From: Saccharothrix sp. S26
Lineage (GTDB): Bacteria; Actinomycetota; Actinomycetes; Mycobacteriales; Pseudonocardiaceae
DNA: 64,000 nucleotides
Assembly: GCF_021390395.1 (NCBI RefSeq)
Contig: NZ_JAJUWT010000018.1
Coordinates: 168,477 to 232,476 of the forward strand
Direction: 5' to 3'
Shown here: positions 53,914-62,532 of the stretch, piece after piece
How the letters are laid out: every line of letters starts with the position of its first letter
Position numbering within the stretch: position 1 is the stretch's first letter
Notes under the pieces: generated by a model
What the model saw: only the letters and a program-made list of their open reading frames with translations
Databases searched by the model: none
Told to the model about the DNA's origin: nothing
Translations under genes and position numbers: made by a program

Positions 53914-54950
53914 CACACCTCACCCCACGTCGCCGAGCCGCCCGCCAGGTCCACCAGCTCGGCGTCGGCCACGAGCGTCGGCGCACCGACCACGAGCCGT
54001 CCGAACACCGCCCGGTAATCGGGCCTCGCCCGCAGGCGCTCCGCGGGCACGATCACGAGCGGATTGCGGTCCCGCCAGGCTGACCTGCCCACCGCGCGGG
54101 CGAGCAGTGCCGGGTCGCCGTGATCGAACACCAGCACGAACCTGTGCCCGCCCTCGGGCCAGTCGATTCGCAGGCCCTCGACTTCACGTGTGACCGCCGC
54201 GCCGTGGCTTCGAACCAGCCCGACCACGGCCTGCTCCACTCGGGCGACACCACTGATCACCCTCCGAGCCGCTTCGGCGAGCACGAGGCTCCCAGTGGCG
54301 GACAGCAACTCCGGTAGCTGCTCCCCCGCCGGACACGCCTCCCACTCGCACAGCCAGCCACCGCTGGCGAGTGGTGCGGACAGCGCGCGGCAGACCGTGC
54401 AGCGGGCCGCCTGGCCGCGTCGCACGAGCGCGAGCGGGACCGGCCGGTAGAGGTCGCGAACCAACCGCCACGTGCGGCGTGCGGCACGGTCACCGGCGAA
54501 GGCCGTGACCTCGTCGTCCGAGACGATCTGGTACTCGGCCAGGAACTCCCGGCACGCCAGGTGCCGGTCCGGTGCCGCGGCTTTCTCAAGGTGGTCGCGG
54601 ATCGGGTCCGGCCGCACGGCGTTGCCGTCCTCCGCCCACTCCCGACACAGGCCCGTTGGACGAGAACGCCGGACGTCCACCAACAGCCCATCGCCGCCCA
54701 AGACCTCTCGGGGAAGACGCAGCGGCCAATCGATCAGCGGTCGGGCACCGCACCACATGACCAAGTCCGGCAGGCTGCGGGGCGGTCGGGTACCGCGCGA
54801 AAGGCACGTCAGGGTCAGTCGATCGAGCACGGATTGCGCGCGGTCCGGGTAGGGCATCGCGAAGCCGGTCTTCAGGTCCTCGTCGCCGAGTTCCAGCACT
54901 GCTAGGGCGACCGCGTGCACCAGGGCGATGTCGTCGTCCGCCATGGTCAT
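53913..54950 (-). CDS. pPIWI-RE-associated restriction-endonuclease-fold protein
   Basis: A 345-residue protein with a family-specific N-terminal half and a likely REase C-terminal domain. Four cysteines in CTVCRALSAPLASGGWLCEWEAC-like spacing (about 195-220) may bind zinc. The C-terminal strand pattern VEGLRIDWPEGGHRFVLVFDHGD, LVIVPAERL and YRAVFGRLVVG fits the nuclease fold. It starts on ATG 54950, overlapping the upstream nuclease stop, and ends in overlap with the helicase. I recognise it mainly from context with the PIWI and helicase genes; the catalytic residues are not certain by eye. Confidence 0.7.
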   Translation of the reverse strand: MTMADDDIALVHAVALAVLELGDEDLKTGFAMPYPDRAQSVLDRLTLTCLSRGTRPPRSLPDLVMWCGARPLIDWPLRLPREVLGGDGLLVDVRRSRPTGLCREWAEDGNAVRPDPIRDHLEKAAAPDRHLACREFLAEYQIVSDDEVTAFAGDRAARRTWRLVRDLYRPVPLALVRRGQAARCTVCRALSAPLASGGWLCEWEACPAGEQLPELLSATGSLVLAEAARRVISGVARVEQAVVGLVRSHGAAVTREVEGLRIDWPEGGHRFVLVFDHGDPALLARAVGRSAWRDRNPLVIVPAERLRARPDYRAVFGRLVVGAPTLVADAELVDLAGGSATWGEV

Positions 54951-56488
54951 GATGCGACCTCGGCCCGACCGGACGGGCACCACCGCACCACTTCGCAGGT
55001 GCGGCAGTCGGCACCCGGTCGTGCGGGAAACTCGTCGTCACCGTGCCATGACGCGGCCAACGACGTGACCACCGCCTCCGCCTCGGCACGCGTAGCGGGA
55101 TCCTGCACGTCGTAGATCCTTAGATCGTTGCCGTCCGGGTGGAGCAGCTCCAGTTCGACCCGGGGGTTGGGGCCGGCATCGCGAATCGCGTGCTTGCCGA
55201 GCAGCACGATCGCCAGGGCCAGCTGGGGGATCGCTGACAGCGTGCGGTAGACCCGGTCCGGGTCCGCGCGAGTGGTCTTCAGCTCGCGCCAGACCAGGGA
55301 GTCACCGTCCCGGTAGAGCAGGTCGGGTTTCGCGATCACGACGACATCGGCGGCCGTGTCGTCGAACACCAGGTTGGGTTCGATGCGGAGCTCGGTCGGC
55401 GCCAACGAGAGCGGGCACACCTCCGCGTGGTGCCGCAGCATCGCCGTTCCGGCCGCGATCTCGTCCACCGGCAAGGCGCGGTCCGGCCAGCTCTCCGGTA
55501 CGTCCGGGACGCACACCCCACCGGACCGGTGGCGATGTTCGACGTAGGCGTGGACGGCACGGCCCCGTTCGGCGGCGGGACTGTGCTCGAACGTGGCGGC
55601 CTTGGGCAGCCGCAGCCGCCCGAGGTGGTCGCGCGCCGGACAACCGCGGTACTTGCGGGCATTACTGACGGACCAGGTACGACGCGGTCGAGTCCGATCC
55701 GCGATACCGAGCACGCCGGGTGTCTCCGCCCGCGCCGGGCACACCGACCGGAACCGGCACGCGACGCACGACTCACCAGGCCGGTACTCGTCGCCGTCGA
55801 CGGCGTTCTTGAGCGCGTCCCGACCGTGCTCGCGGTAGTGGTCGAGCGTTTCCGCCCGCGTCCGGTCGTACAACAGCTCGGCCTGGCCGGTCAGGCAGGA
55901 GAACTCCCTGATGCGGATCCGTTCCGGCGCGGGGTCCCCGCTCGCTGCGACGAACCCCGCGACGGCCAGCTCACCCGTCCCGCGGCGGCCGTTGCGAAAA
56001 CCGATCATCCGCAACTCGTTGACGCCGCCGGCGGAGCGGAACCGCCTGCCCCACGCGTTGATCTCGTAGTGCCGGACGCCGCGCGGATCAGGCGCCGCCA
56101 GCCTGACGACCTGCCTCCACGGTGTGGGGACGGGCGTGGCCTCGTCGCCCTCGAACGCGTCGAGGTAGCCCGCGACCGCATGCCTGGTCCAGTCGGCGAG
56201 CCCGTCATGGTTGCGGGAACCCCGCGTGGGAGCAAGCGCCCGGCGCACGGCCACCGCCGGCTCCACACCGCCAAATTCCACGAGGTCGAGCGCGGTCATG
56301 AACGGGCCAAGGGGGAAATCGTTGAGCGTGGTGGGCTTCGGCCGTTCGTCCGTTGGGCGCAGTCCGTGGCGCGCTTTGAGTGCCTCCGACATCGGACAGC
56401 GGAAGTCGGTGGAACCGACGCTCGCGACCGATACAACGACTTTTTGCGGATTACCCGAAATTCCCTGCGGCACCTGCCAATGCCCCAT
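54947..56488 (-). CDS. Cas4/AddB-like Fe-S PD-(D/E)XK nuclease heading the pPIWI-RE operon
   Basis: A 513-residue protein. ATG 56488 has a strong GGGAGGGAGG site, better than an ATG ten codons upstream. The C-terminal 260 residues form a PD-(D/E)XK superfamily domain: H in RGRAVHAYVEHRH, KPDLLYRDGDSLVWRELKTT (PD...ExK), a QLALAIVLLGK helix, and a terminal CRTCEVVRWC cluster that with an upstream Cys could hold an iron-sulfur centre as in Cas4/AddB. A second cluster CVACRFRSVCPA lies near 260. The N-terminal half is unfamiliar. It is the first gene of a four-gene coupled operon with REase, helicase and PIWI. Confidence 0.72.
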   Translation of the reverse strand: MGHWQVPQGISGNPQKVVVSVASVGSTDFRCPMSEALKARHGLRPTDERPKPTTLNDFPLGPFMTALDLVEFGGVEPAVAVRRALAPTRGSRNHDGLADWTRHAVAGYLDAFEGDEATPVPTPWRQVVRLAAPDPRGVRHYEINAWGRRFRSAGGVNELRMIGFRNGRRGTGELAVAGFVAASGDPAPERIRIREFSCLTGQAELLYDRTRAETLDHYREHGRDALKNAVDGDEYRPGESCVACRFRSVCPARAETPGVLGIADRTRPRRTWSVSNARKYRGCPARDHLGRLRLPKAATFEHSPAAERGRAVHAYVEHRHRSGGVCVPDVPESWPDRALPVDEIAAGTAMLRHHAEVCPLSLAPTELRIEPNLVFDDTAADVVVIAKPDLLYRDGDSLVWRELKTTRADPDRVYRTLSAIPQLALAIVLLGKHAIRDAGPNPRVELELLHPDGNDLRIYDVQDPATRAEAEAVVTSLAASWHGDDEFPARPGADCRTCEVVRWCPSGRAEVAS

Positions 56489-56619
56489 GCACCCTCCCTC
56501 CCCGTAGGCCGAGATCATGTCAGAACCGCACTACTCCGCTGGGGTGAACCTTGTAACGGGACAGCAGGTTGCCCGGATGATGTGACACGGTGGAGTTTGA
56601 GTCGCGGAAGGGTGAATTC
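56489..56619. promoter_or_regulatory. Divergent promoter region, defence operon / kinase
   Basis: About 130 bp between the back-to-back nuclease and Ser/Thr kinase genes must hold promoters for both directions. I see no clear palindrome. The shared region suggests co-regulation of the kinase with the defence operon, which is inference. Confidence 0.4.
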
Positions 56620-57519
56620 GTGAAGGTCGGCACAGTGCTCGCTGATCGTTTCCGCTTGACCGAACCACTGGGCGAAGGCGGCATGGGCCGCTTGTTTCGC
56701 GCGCTCGACCTCGAATCTGATCTTGAGGTCGCGGTGAAGGTACTGCCGGTCAGGTTCCACGAAACCGACACGTGGTACGCCTCCAACAACCGAAAGCTGG
56801 CGACGGAGGGCGACATCGGACGGCAACTCCACGACGTCGAAGGAACGCCTGTCGTACATCAAATCGGAGTCCACGGTGAACTGTCCTATGTGGTCATGGA
56901 GATCGTCGAAGGGATCTCACTCGCAGAGTTGATCAAACGCAACAGGTCGATCAAGCGGCGGACGGCGGTGGCGATCGCCTGCCAGGTTGGCGAGATACTC
57001 GACGCGGTACATCGTCGCGGTTTCGTGCACCGTGACGTCAAGGGCGACAACATCAAGATAAATCGGCAAGGCCAGGTGTATCTCCTCGACTTCGGCATCG
57101 CGAAGCACATCGACTCGACGAACGCCTTCCAAGGAACACGCGGTTATGCACCCTACGAGCAGGTGAGACAGGAGCGCTTGACGTTCCAGAGCGACATCTA
57201 CGCGCTGGGGTGCCTGGTGTGCGAGATGGTCGCGAACCGACTCCCCTTCCTGGCTGAAGACGGGTGGAACGTCGGCGATGTGCCCGCCGAGGTGCCGCCG
57301 AGGGTTGTGCACCGCCTGGGTTCCAATCTGGCACCGATCGTGCTGCGCATGATCGACCGCGATCTCACCCGCAGATACGCGACGATCGCCGAAGCGGTGG
57401 GAAATCTGCGAAAGCTCTTGCCACCACCCGAGGCACCACCGGATCCGCAAGCTCCTGACCCCGATCCCGAAGCCTGGCTGCGCGTCAATCCCCTGCGAAT
57501 TCCGCCGATTGAAAGCTAG
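56620..57519 (+). CDS. Soluble Ser/Thr protein kinase
   Basis: A Hanks-type kinase. Gly-rich loop LGEGGMGRLF, catalytic Lys in VAVKVLP, HRDVKGDN catalytic loop, DFGIAK, and the APE-equivalent YAPYEQ are intact. I prefer GTG 56620 (GGAAGGG at spacing 7), giving 299 residues; GTG 56590 is an alternative. There is no membrane segment and the C-terminus is a short proline-rich tail, so it is cytosolic, unlike PknB-type sensors. It stands divergent to the defence operon and its stop overlaps the stop of the convergent AfsR-like gene (CTAG). A phosphorylation link with the AfsR-like regulator is plausible because AfsR proteins are known kinase substrates. Confidence 0.9.
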   Translation: MKVGTVLADRFRLTEPLGEGGMGRLFRALDLESDLEVAVKVLPVRFHETDTWYASNNRKLATEGDIGRQLHDVEGTPVVHQIGVHGELSYVVMEIVEGISLAELIKRNRSIKRRTAVAIACQVGEILDAVHRRGFVHRDVKGDNIKINRQGQVYLLDFGIAKHIDSTNAFQGTRGYAPYEQVRQERLTFQSDIYALGCLVCEMVANRLPFLAEDGWNVGDVPAEVPPRVVHRLGSNLAPIVLRMIDRDLTRRYATIAEAVGNLRKLLPPPEAPPDPQAPDPDPEAWLRVNPLRIPPIES

Positions 57520-60251
57520 GGTGCCGTGAGTTGACGCAGCCTGGCCAGGAGGTCCTGATCGTCGGGCGAGGGTTTGGGCAGGTCCTTCAGCAAGTCCACC
57601 AGTAGGTCTTGGGCACGTTGCCAAGCCTCACGCGCACCGGCCGGATCGCCGGTCCGGGCGAGCGCATTGCCGAGCAGCTCGCGAACGCGAGCCTCGTTGA
57701 GCGCGGCACCGGTTCGGCGGTACTCATCGGCGGCCTGCTTCGCCGGGACCACCGCAGCGGCCGGGTTGCCGAGCTCCAGGTGGCAGCTCGCGATCGTCCG
57801 ACGTGCCGCAGCAAGGCCGTACCCGTCGTTCCCGGTCTCCACCGCACGCTGCGCGAGGACGAGCGCCTCTTCCGGACGCCCCGTCTCCAGGAGGACACCG
57901 GCCATGCCTGATGCCGTGTACGTGATACCCCGTCGATCATCAACGGCCTCGTAAGTCTGGAGGGCGGTGCCGTAGTGCTCGGTCGCTTCGGCCATGTCCT
58001 TTCGGCTCTCGTAGATCGCACCGAGGACTTGATGGCTGTGCGCCTCGCCGACGATGTTGCCGACTTCCCGCTCCAGCGCGATCGACTTGTGCAGGACGCT
58101 CACCGCGCGGTTCAGGTCGTTCAACTTGCGTCGAGTCGCGCCGAGCTGCCGGTGCACGACCGCCTGGTACCGGAGCTCGGTGGTGTGGGCGGCTGTCTCC
58201 GTCGCATCGGTCAGGAACTTCTCCGAGTCCCGCCAATGCCCACGCTGGCGCTGGTAGAAGACGAGCACCAACGAAAGCTTCCACTGGTAGGACTCGTAGT
58301 TCCGATACACGGGCTGCGTCAGCACCGAGGTGAAGACGCCGTACTCCGCGTCGAACCAGTCCATGGCCTCGTCCCTGGAGAACTCAGGAGCTGTAAGGCC
58401 GAGGGGCGGCGACGTGTCCGGGAACTCGCGTCCCGATTCGAGCGCCAGGTCGCAGGCCCAACCCACCCAGAACAGGTAGTCGAGCACCCGCGTCCGCGCT
58501 GCGGCAAGAGCCTCGTCGGTCAAGTCGGACTCGGCTTGCCGCGCGGCGAAGAGGCGCAACTCCCCGAGCAGTTCGAACCGGTCCTCTTCGATCTCCTCGA
58601 CGAGGTGGCTCTCCGTCAGCTCGTCCATCCACGATCGGAGTTCAGCCTGCTGCAGACCGGTGAGGAAGCTCAACGCGGCCGCGCCGATGACCGGCCCCGG
58701 ATGTACGCCGAGCAGTCGGAACACGTCCGCGGCGGCTGGTGACAACGCCCGGTATGACCAGGCGATCACCGTCTCGAGCTTGATCGACCGGTTCTTCGGC
58801 ACCGGCGCGTCGAGCAGCGCGGACGTGTCGCGGAGGTCCTTCAAGATCGTGTCCAGACGGTGGGTCTTGCGCTGCTCCGCGCGCGCCGCGACGATTGTGA
58901 TCGACAGGGGCAGTCTGCCGCACGCGATCACGAGATCCCGGGCCGCTCCCCACTCGTCCTTCACCCGCCTGTCGTGGATCAGGTCGCGCAGCATCGCGAC
59001 ACCGGCTTCCAGCGCCAACCGCTTCACGGTGACCTCCTTGCCGCTCCCGGCGGAGCGGATCGCCGGCATCCGCCGTCGGCTGGTGACGACGACCGCGCAC
59101 CGCGGGCCGGCGGGTAACAGCGGTTCGATGTGCTCGTAGTCGGGTGCGTTGTCGAGGACCACGAGGACCGCCCGGTGGGCCAACAGGCTGCGGTACTGGC
59201 CGACGGGGTCTTCGGTCGGCATCGCACCGAGCGCGCGGACGAACGACGTGAGCAGACGGTCAGCCGGCACGGGGTCGCGCTCGTCGAACCCGCGCAGGTC
59301 GCCGTAGAGCACGCCGTCGGGAAACGCGTCGAGCGAGCAGTGCGCCCAGAACAACGCGAGCTGTGTCTTCCCGACGCCAGCCGGGCCGACGACCGCGACG
59401 GCTCGTGCCTGGCCGGCGAGCAGCCAGTCGAGCTGTGCCAACTCGTAATCACGTCCGTGCAGGGTCTCGACCGTTCGGGGCAGCTGGTTCGGCCTGAGCG
59501 GGCGAGACATGGTGATCTTGGTCGCGGTGCCGGCATCCGCCAGGGCGTTCCTCACCAGGGTGGTGAAGTTCGCAGGCAGCCCCTGTGCGGCCTTGCGTCG
59601 ACGTTGGGTGAACTCGGCCGCGATCCGGGTGATTTCGCCGTCATCGCCCATGTGCCCCAGCGCCTGCAGCAAGGCTCCGCACACCTCGCCGTCAAGCGGC
59701 CAACGGCTTAACGCCTCTCGCGCGTCCGTCACGGCCTCGTCCACCCGGCCGGACCCCAGATTCACGGTGATCAGGTTGAGGTAGGTCTTGCGGTGCCGGG
59801 ACGTCAGGTCCGCGACCTGGTCTTGGAGGTGCGCCTGCCCGACGTTGTGCAGCGGCTCTCCCGGTTGCCACAAGTCCAGGGCTTCACGCAACGCACGCCG
59901 CCGTTCTTCACCTTCGGATGACTGGGCTCGGTCGAACAGCTTGCGGAACTGCCAGTAGTCAATATGCCTAAGGTCGAGGTTCAGGCGGACGCGGCCGCGC
60001 TTGTTCGGCAGCACTTGGTTACCGACCAACTTCCGCAGGTCGCGCGCGTAGTTCCGGATCGTCGCCAGCGTCAGCGAACCTGGGGTGCCGCCGAGCAGCT
60101 CTATCAACTGCTCCCGCTCCACGGCGCGCTCGCGGTCGAGGGCCAGGGCCGCCAACAAGGCACGGGTGCGGTCCGTCAGCCGCTGTTCGACACCGTCTAC
60201 GAACAGCGCTACCGGACCGAGAACCTGAACGCGGATGCCGTTGTCCTCCAT
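57516..60251 (-). CDS. AfsR-like SARP/NB-ARC/TPR regulator
   Basis: A 911-residue STAND regulator from ATG 60251. Domains in order: OmpR-type winged helix (1-95; VQVLGPVALFVDG, IRNYARDLRKLVG), bacterial activation domain (100-240; RHRKTYLNLITVNLGSGR), NB-ARC ATPase (about 270-540; Walker A GPAGVGKTQLA, Walker B AVLVVLDNAPD, VVVTSRRRMP), a winged-helix extension, and TPR repeats (about 690-890). It should be an ATP-switched transcription activator. No clear ribosome-binding site precedes the start, so initiation is tentative. It lies tail-to-tail with the kinase gene and divergent from the 384-residue unknown protein. Confidence 0.9.
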   Translation of the reverse strand: MEDNGIRVQVLGPVALFVDGVEQRLTDRTRALLAALALDRERAVEREQLIELLGGTPGSLTLATIRNYARDLRKLVGNQVLPNKRGRVRLNLDLRHIDYWQFRKLFDRAQSSEGEERRRALREALDLWQPGEPLHNVGQAHLQDQVADLTSRHRKTYLNLITVNLGSGRVDEAVTDAREALSRWPLDGEVCGALLQALGHMGDDGEITRIAAEFTQRRRKAAQGLPANFTTLVRNALADAGTATKITMSRPLRPNQLPRTVETLHGRDYELAQLDWLLAGQARAVAVVGPAGVGKTQLALFWAHCSLDAFPDGVLYGDLRGFDERDPVPADRLLTSFVRALGAMPTEDPVGQYRSLLAHRAVLVVLDNAPDYEHIEPLLPAGPRCAVVVTSRRRMPAIRSAGSGKEVTVKRLALEAGVAMLRDLIHDRRVKDEWGAARDLVIACGRLPLSITIVAARAEQRKTHRLDTILKDLRDTSALLDAPVPKNRSIKLETVIAWSYRALSPAAADVFRLLGVHPGPVIGAAALSFLTGLQQAELRSWMDELTESHLVEEIEEDRFELLGELRLFAARQAESDLTDEALAAARTRVLDYLFWVGWACDLALESGREFPDTSPPLGLTAPEFSRDEAMDWFDAEYGVFTSVLTQPVYRNYESYQWKLSLVLVFYQRQRGHWRDSEKFLTDATETAAHTTELRYQAVVHRQLGATRRKLNDLNRAVSVLHKSIALEREVGNIVGEAHSHQVLGAIYESRKDMAEATEHYGTALQTYEAVDDRRGITYTASGMAGVLLETGRPEEALVLAQRAVETGNDGYGLAAARRTIASCHLELGNPAAAVVPAKQAADEYRRTGAALNEARVRELLGNALARTGDPAGAREAWQRAQDLLVDLLKDLPKPSPDDQDLLARLRQLTAP

Positions 60252-60373
60252 CACGGCTAGTGAAGCAGAACTGTGTGCGGGTGCCGCTCTTCCACACGCA
60301 ACCCACACGATTGGCACACGTTCGTCGGAGACGCTTCCGCCGTCCTGAGCGAGCTGGAGGGAACGGAGGTCGG

Positions 60374-61528
60374 ATGGCGACGAGGAGCTGGACACGAGCA
60401 CCTCTCGAACGAACACGTGCGGTGCGGCGAGTGGTCCTCGCGGTCGCGCACACAGTCGCCTCGGGGCAACGGGTACTCGACGCGCTCTCGGTGATCGAGA
60501 GCGAGCCCGAGGTGCAGGTGGTCTTCACGAGCCCACCGGACAAGGTGGGCAGCGGGGTCGACCAGTTCCTGCGCAGGGCGGCTGCTCTGACCATCCCGTG
60601 GCACGACGCGATTGGAGGGCGGTTCGACCTCGTCGTGACGGCGTCGAGCCGAACTGTCGGTGACCTCGGCGGCGGGCCTGTCCTGCTGTTGCCGGACTCG
60701 GCGCCGCGTAGGGCGTTCCCGGATGTGCCCGGGTACGACGGACTCACTGGCATCAAACAAGCCTTGGCGCGACCGGGCGGCACCGCACACCCGTTGTCGG
60801 TCGTCGGGCTGGCCCACCACGAGCAACACCGGTTGCTGCGCGACCGATGGTCGGGGGCCGCACGCCACGCCATCGTGATCGGTGACATGGGCTTCGACCG
60901 GTTGGCCGCGAGCATGCGGCTCCGTGAGCGCTACCGGTCGGTGCTCGGGGTCGATGCGGGCAGGCCGGTCCTGCTCGTGAGTTCGGGACGCGGACCGCAA
61001 TCGCTGTTCGCGAGGGCACCGGGCCTGCTCGACCGCCTCGTCACGGAACTTCCCGACCACCTTGTGGTGTGCCAACTGCACCCGGACGTGTGGGACGTGC
61101 ACGGTCGCCGTCAAATACTCGCCTGGACAGCGGACGTGCGACAGGCCGGGCTCGTCGTGGTTCCGCCCGACGCGGACTGGCGGATCCCGCTGGTAGCCGC
61201 CGATCGGGTGATCGGCGACAACGGCCCCGTGACTGCGTACGCGGTGGCGATCGGCAAACCGGTCGCACTGGCCCGGGCCGCGCCATTGGTGCCACCTACC
61301 GTGCGAGTGCTGGACCCATCTCGCCCGTTACGCGACCAGCTCGACGAGTTCACCTCACCACTAGGGGCCGCGCGGGCGGCCACCGATCGCCTCACCTCAG
61401 TGCCGCACCGGGCGGCCACTGTCCTTCGCGCGACCTGTGGTCGGGCGATGCGCTTGCCTGACCTGGGCACACCCTCGGTTTGCCGTCCAGTGCCGGTCGA
61501 CCGGTTCTCCACCTCCTGGTCCGCGTGA
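60374..61528 (+). CDS. Unrecognised 384-residue protein, GT-B/CDP-glycerol-transferase-like shape
   Basis: From ATG 60374 (GGAGG at spacing 4). I do not recognise the family with confidence. The layout of Rossmann-like strands (RAVRRVVLAVAHTVASGQRVLD, PVLLVSSGRGPQS, HLVVCQLHPDVWD, ADRVIGDNGPVTAYAVAIGKPVALA) resembles GT-B folds such as CDP-glycerol glycerophosphotransferases or polysialyl-type enzymes, with SSGRG and the GDNG-xx-Y region in the usual nucleotide-site positions. It is divergent from the AfsR-like regulator and is followed by a tiny ORF and a terminator. Cytosolic; no signal or membrane segment. Confidence 0.6.
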   Translation: MATRSWTRAPLERTRAVRRVVLAVAHTVASGQRVLDALSVIESEPEVQVVFTSPPDKVGSGVDQFLRRAAALTIPWHDAIGGRFDLVVTASSRTVGDLGGGPVLLLPDSAPRRAFPDVPGYDGLTGIKQALARPGGTAHPLSVVGLAHHEQHRLLRDRWSGAARHAIVIGDMGFDRLAASMRLRERYRSVLGVDAGRPVLLVSSGRGPQSLFARAPGLLDRLVTELPDHLVVCQLHPDVWDVHGRRQILAWTADVRQAGLVVVPPDADWRIPLVAADRVIGDNGPVTAYAVAIGKPVALARAAPLVPPTVRVLDPSRPLRDQLDEFTSPLGAARAATDRLTSVPHRAATVLRATCGRAMRLPDLGTPSVCRPVPVDRFSTSWSA

Positions 61529-61554
61529 CCACGACATCCAGAAAAGAGAGAAAC

Positions 61555-61620
61555 ATGTCGAACAACAAGTCGTCCCTCGTCCACCTTGATGGGAACGGGG
61601 GTACCGCCGACAGCCGCTGA
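61555..61620 (+). CDS. 21-residue peptide ORF before a strong terminator
   Basis: ATG 61555, after the purine-rich AGAGAGAAAC, opens a frame encoding MSNNKSSLVH followed by LDGNGGTADSR and TGA. It lies 27 bp after the stop of the 384-residue protein, in the same transcript, and stops 7 bp before a near-perfect hairpin. Short length makes chance possible. The site upstream and the exact fit between stop and terminator argue for a real peptide, perhaps a signal or modified peptide. No family is recognised. Confidence 0.4.
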   Translation: MSNNKSSLVHLDGNGGTADSR

Positions 61621-61626
61621 AAGCAC

Positions 61627-61662
61627 GCCTGCGGGAGGTCCGACCGCGGACCTCCCGCAGGC
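61627..61662 (+). terminator. Hairpin terminator after the peptide ORF
   Basis: GCCTGCGGGAGGTCCG and CGGACCTCCCGCAGGC pair over 16 bp around a 4-nt loop. It ends the plus-strand transcript of the 384-residue protein and the small peptide, near the right border of the island. Confidence 0.85.
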
Positions 61663-61789
61663 GTCGTACCCGCGATGGAGCCCTTGACGCGGAGTTCGCC
61701 CGTACTAGACAGATACCGCCCAGCTCCGCGCTGAGGTGCCCGACCGTTCGGAAGGCCGTTTCGTCCCGTCCAGCATTAGGTCTACCAGC

Positions 61790-62056
61790 CGACCGCTTTA
61801 TCCCGGTCAGCCACCAGTCAAGGGATCGATACGCCGCTGCTGACGCCGAACTACGCCACGTTTAGCCAGGTCAGCTGACCTGGTTGTCGCCCCGAGGTGA
61901 CACGAATCGAAGAGTCAAGGGGTCGCTGAGCGACGTGCTCGACCTCGAAGAACGAACCAAGATCACAAAAAGAGGGCCCTCGCAGTGTCTGACCTGCGAA
62001 GACCCTCTTGGCCGTCGGGACGACAGGATTTGAACCTGCGACCCCTTGACCCCCAG
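61790..62056 (-). repeat. Right att-like direct repeat with tRNA-Pro(GGG) 3' fragment
   Basis: Direct copy of 41824-42089, by eye about 85% identical. The minus strand from 62056 to 62014 gives CTGGGGGTCAAG (anticodon GGG loop and 3' stem), GCAGGTTCAAATCC and GTCCCGAC, that is the 3' part of a tRNA-Pro gene. The following hairpin is imperfect here (two mismatches, 61970-62009). The expected 5' half is not found at higher coordinates, so this is an attachment-site remnant and not a functional tRNA gene. Confidence 0.85.
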
Positions 62057-62532
62057 GGTGGATCAGATCATGGTCTGACCTGCGGAAATGTTGAAGTGGC
62101 AGGTCGCGGCGGTGCAGTTGAACGCCCTTGAGGGCAGCCCGATCCTGTTGCCCCGCCTTGACTTCTCCCAATTTCCTCCCATCTTCCTCCCATGACGACC
62201 CCGTATCGACCCACAGCGGGCGTCGAACGCCCGTGCGTCCGTCAAGTGATGTCGTCCAATCAAAGCGATTCGTCCCAAGCGGACTAACCGTCGAATACCG
62301 ACAGGATGCGCGACCTGGGCATCGCCGTAGACGCATCACACGATGACATGGAGTCACGCAGACACTAGCTGGCCCTGGCCCTTCGGGGTGATCGAGTTAG
62401 TCTGACGCCAGGCCGCTTCTTGCCTCAAAGTCCCACCACTGCGGACGAATTACACGAGCATCGTTCACATTCGGCTAGTCCGCATTTTTCGGGGTTGCCC
62501 GGTTCGGTGCAACGGTATGAACCGTTGGCACG
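62057..62532. other. Flank beyond the right att repeat, no supported gene
   Basis: I looked for an integrase end or the missing tRNA half and found neither. A short direct repeat TCCTCCCATCTTCCTCCCAT lies near 62174. The remainder has no motif and leads to the TIR/SEFIR-CHAT gene. Confidence 0.4.

Noticed and set aside
62014..62056. Possible complete tRNA-Pro gene
   Set aside because: Only the anticodon-to-acceptor 3' half is present; the bases before the anticodon loop do not pair as a 5' stem and no D arm is found.
62063..62357. Possible integrase C-terminus next to the right att repeat
   Set aside because: No conserved R-H-R-Y motif; the apparent protein similarity (SNPVVPTAK) is just translation of the tRNA T arm.
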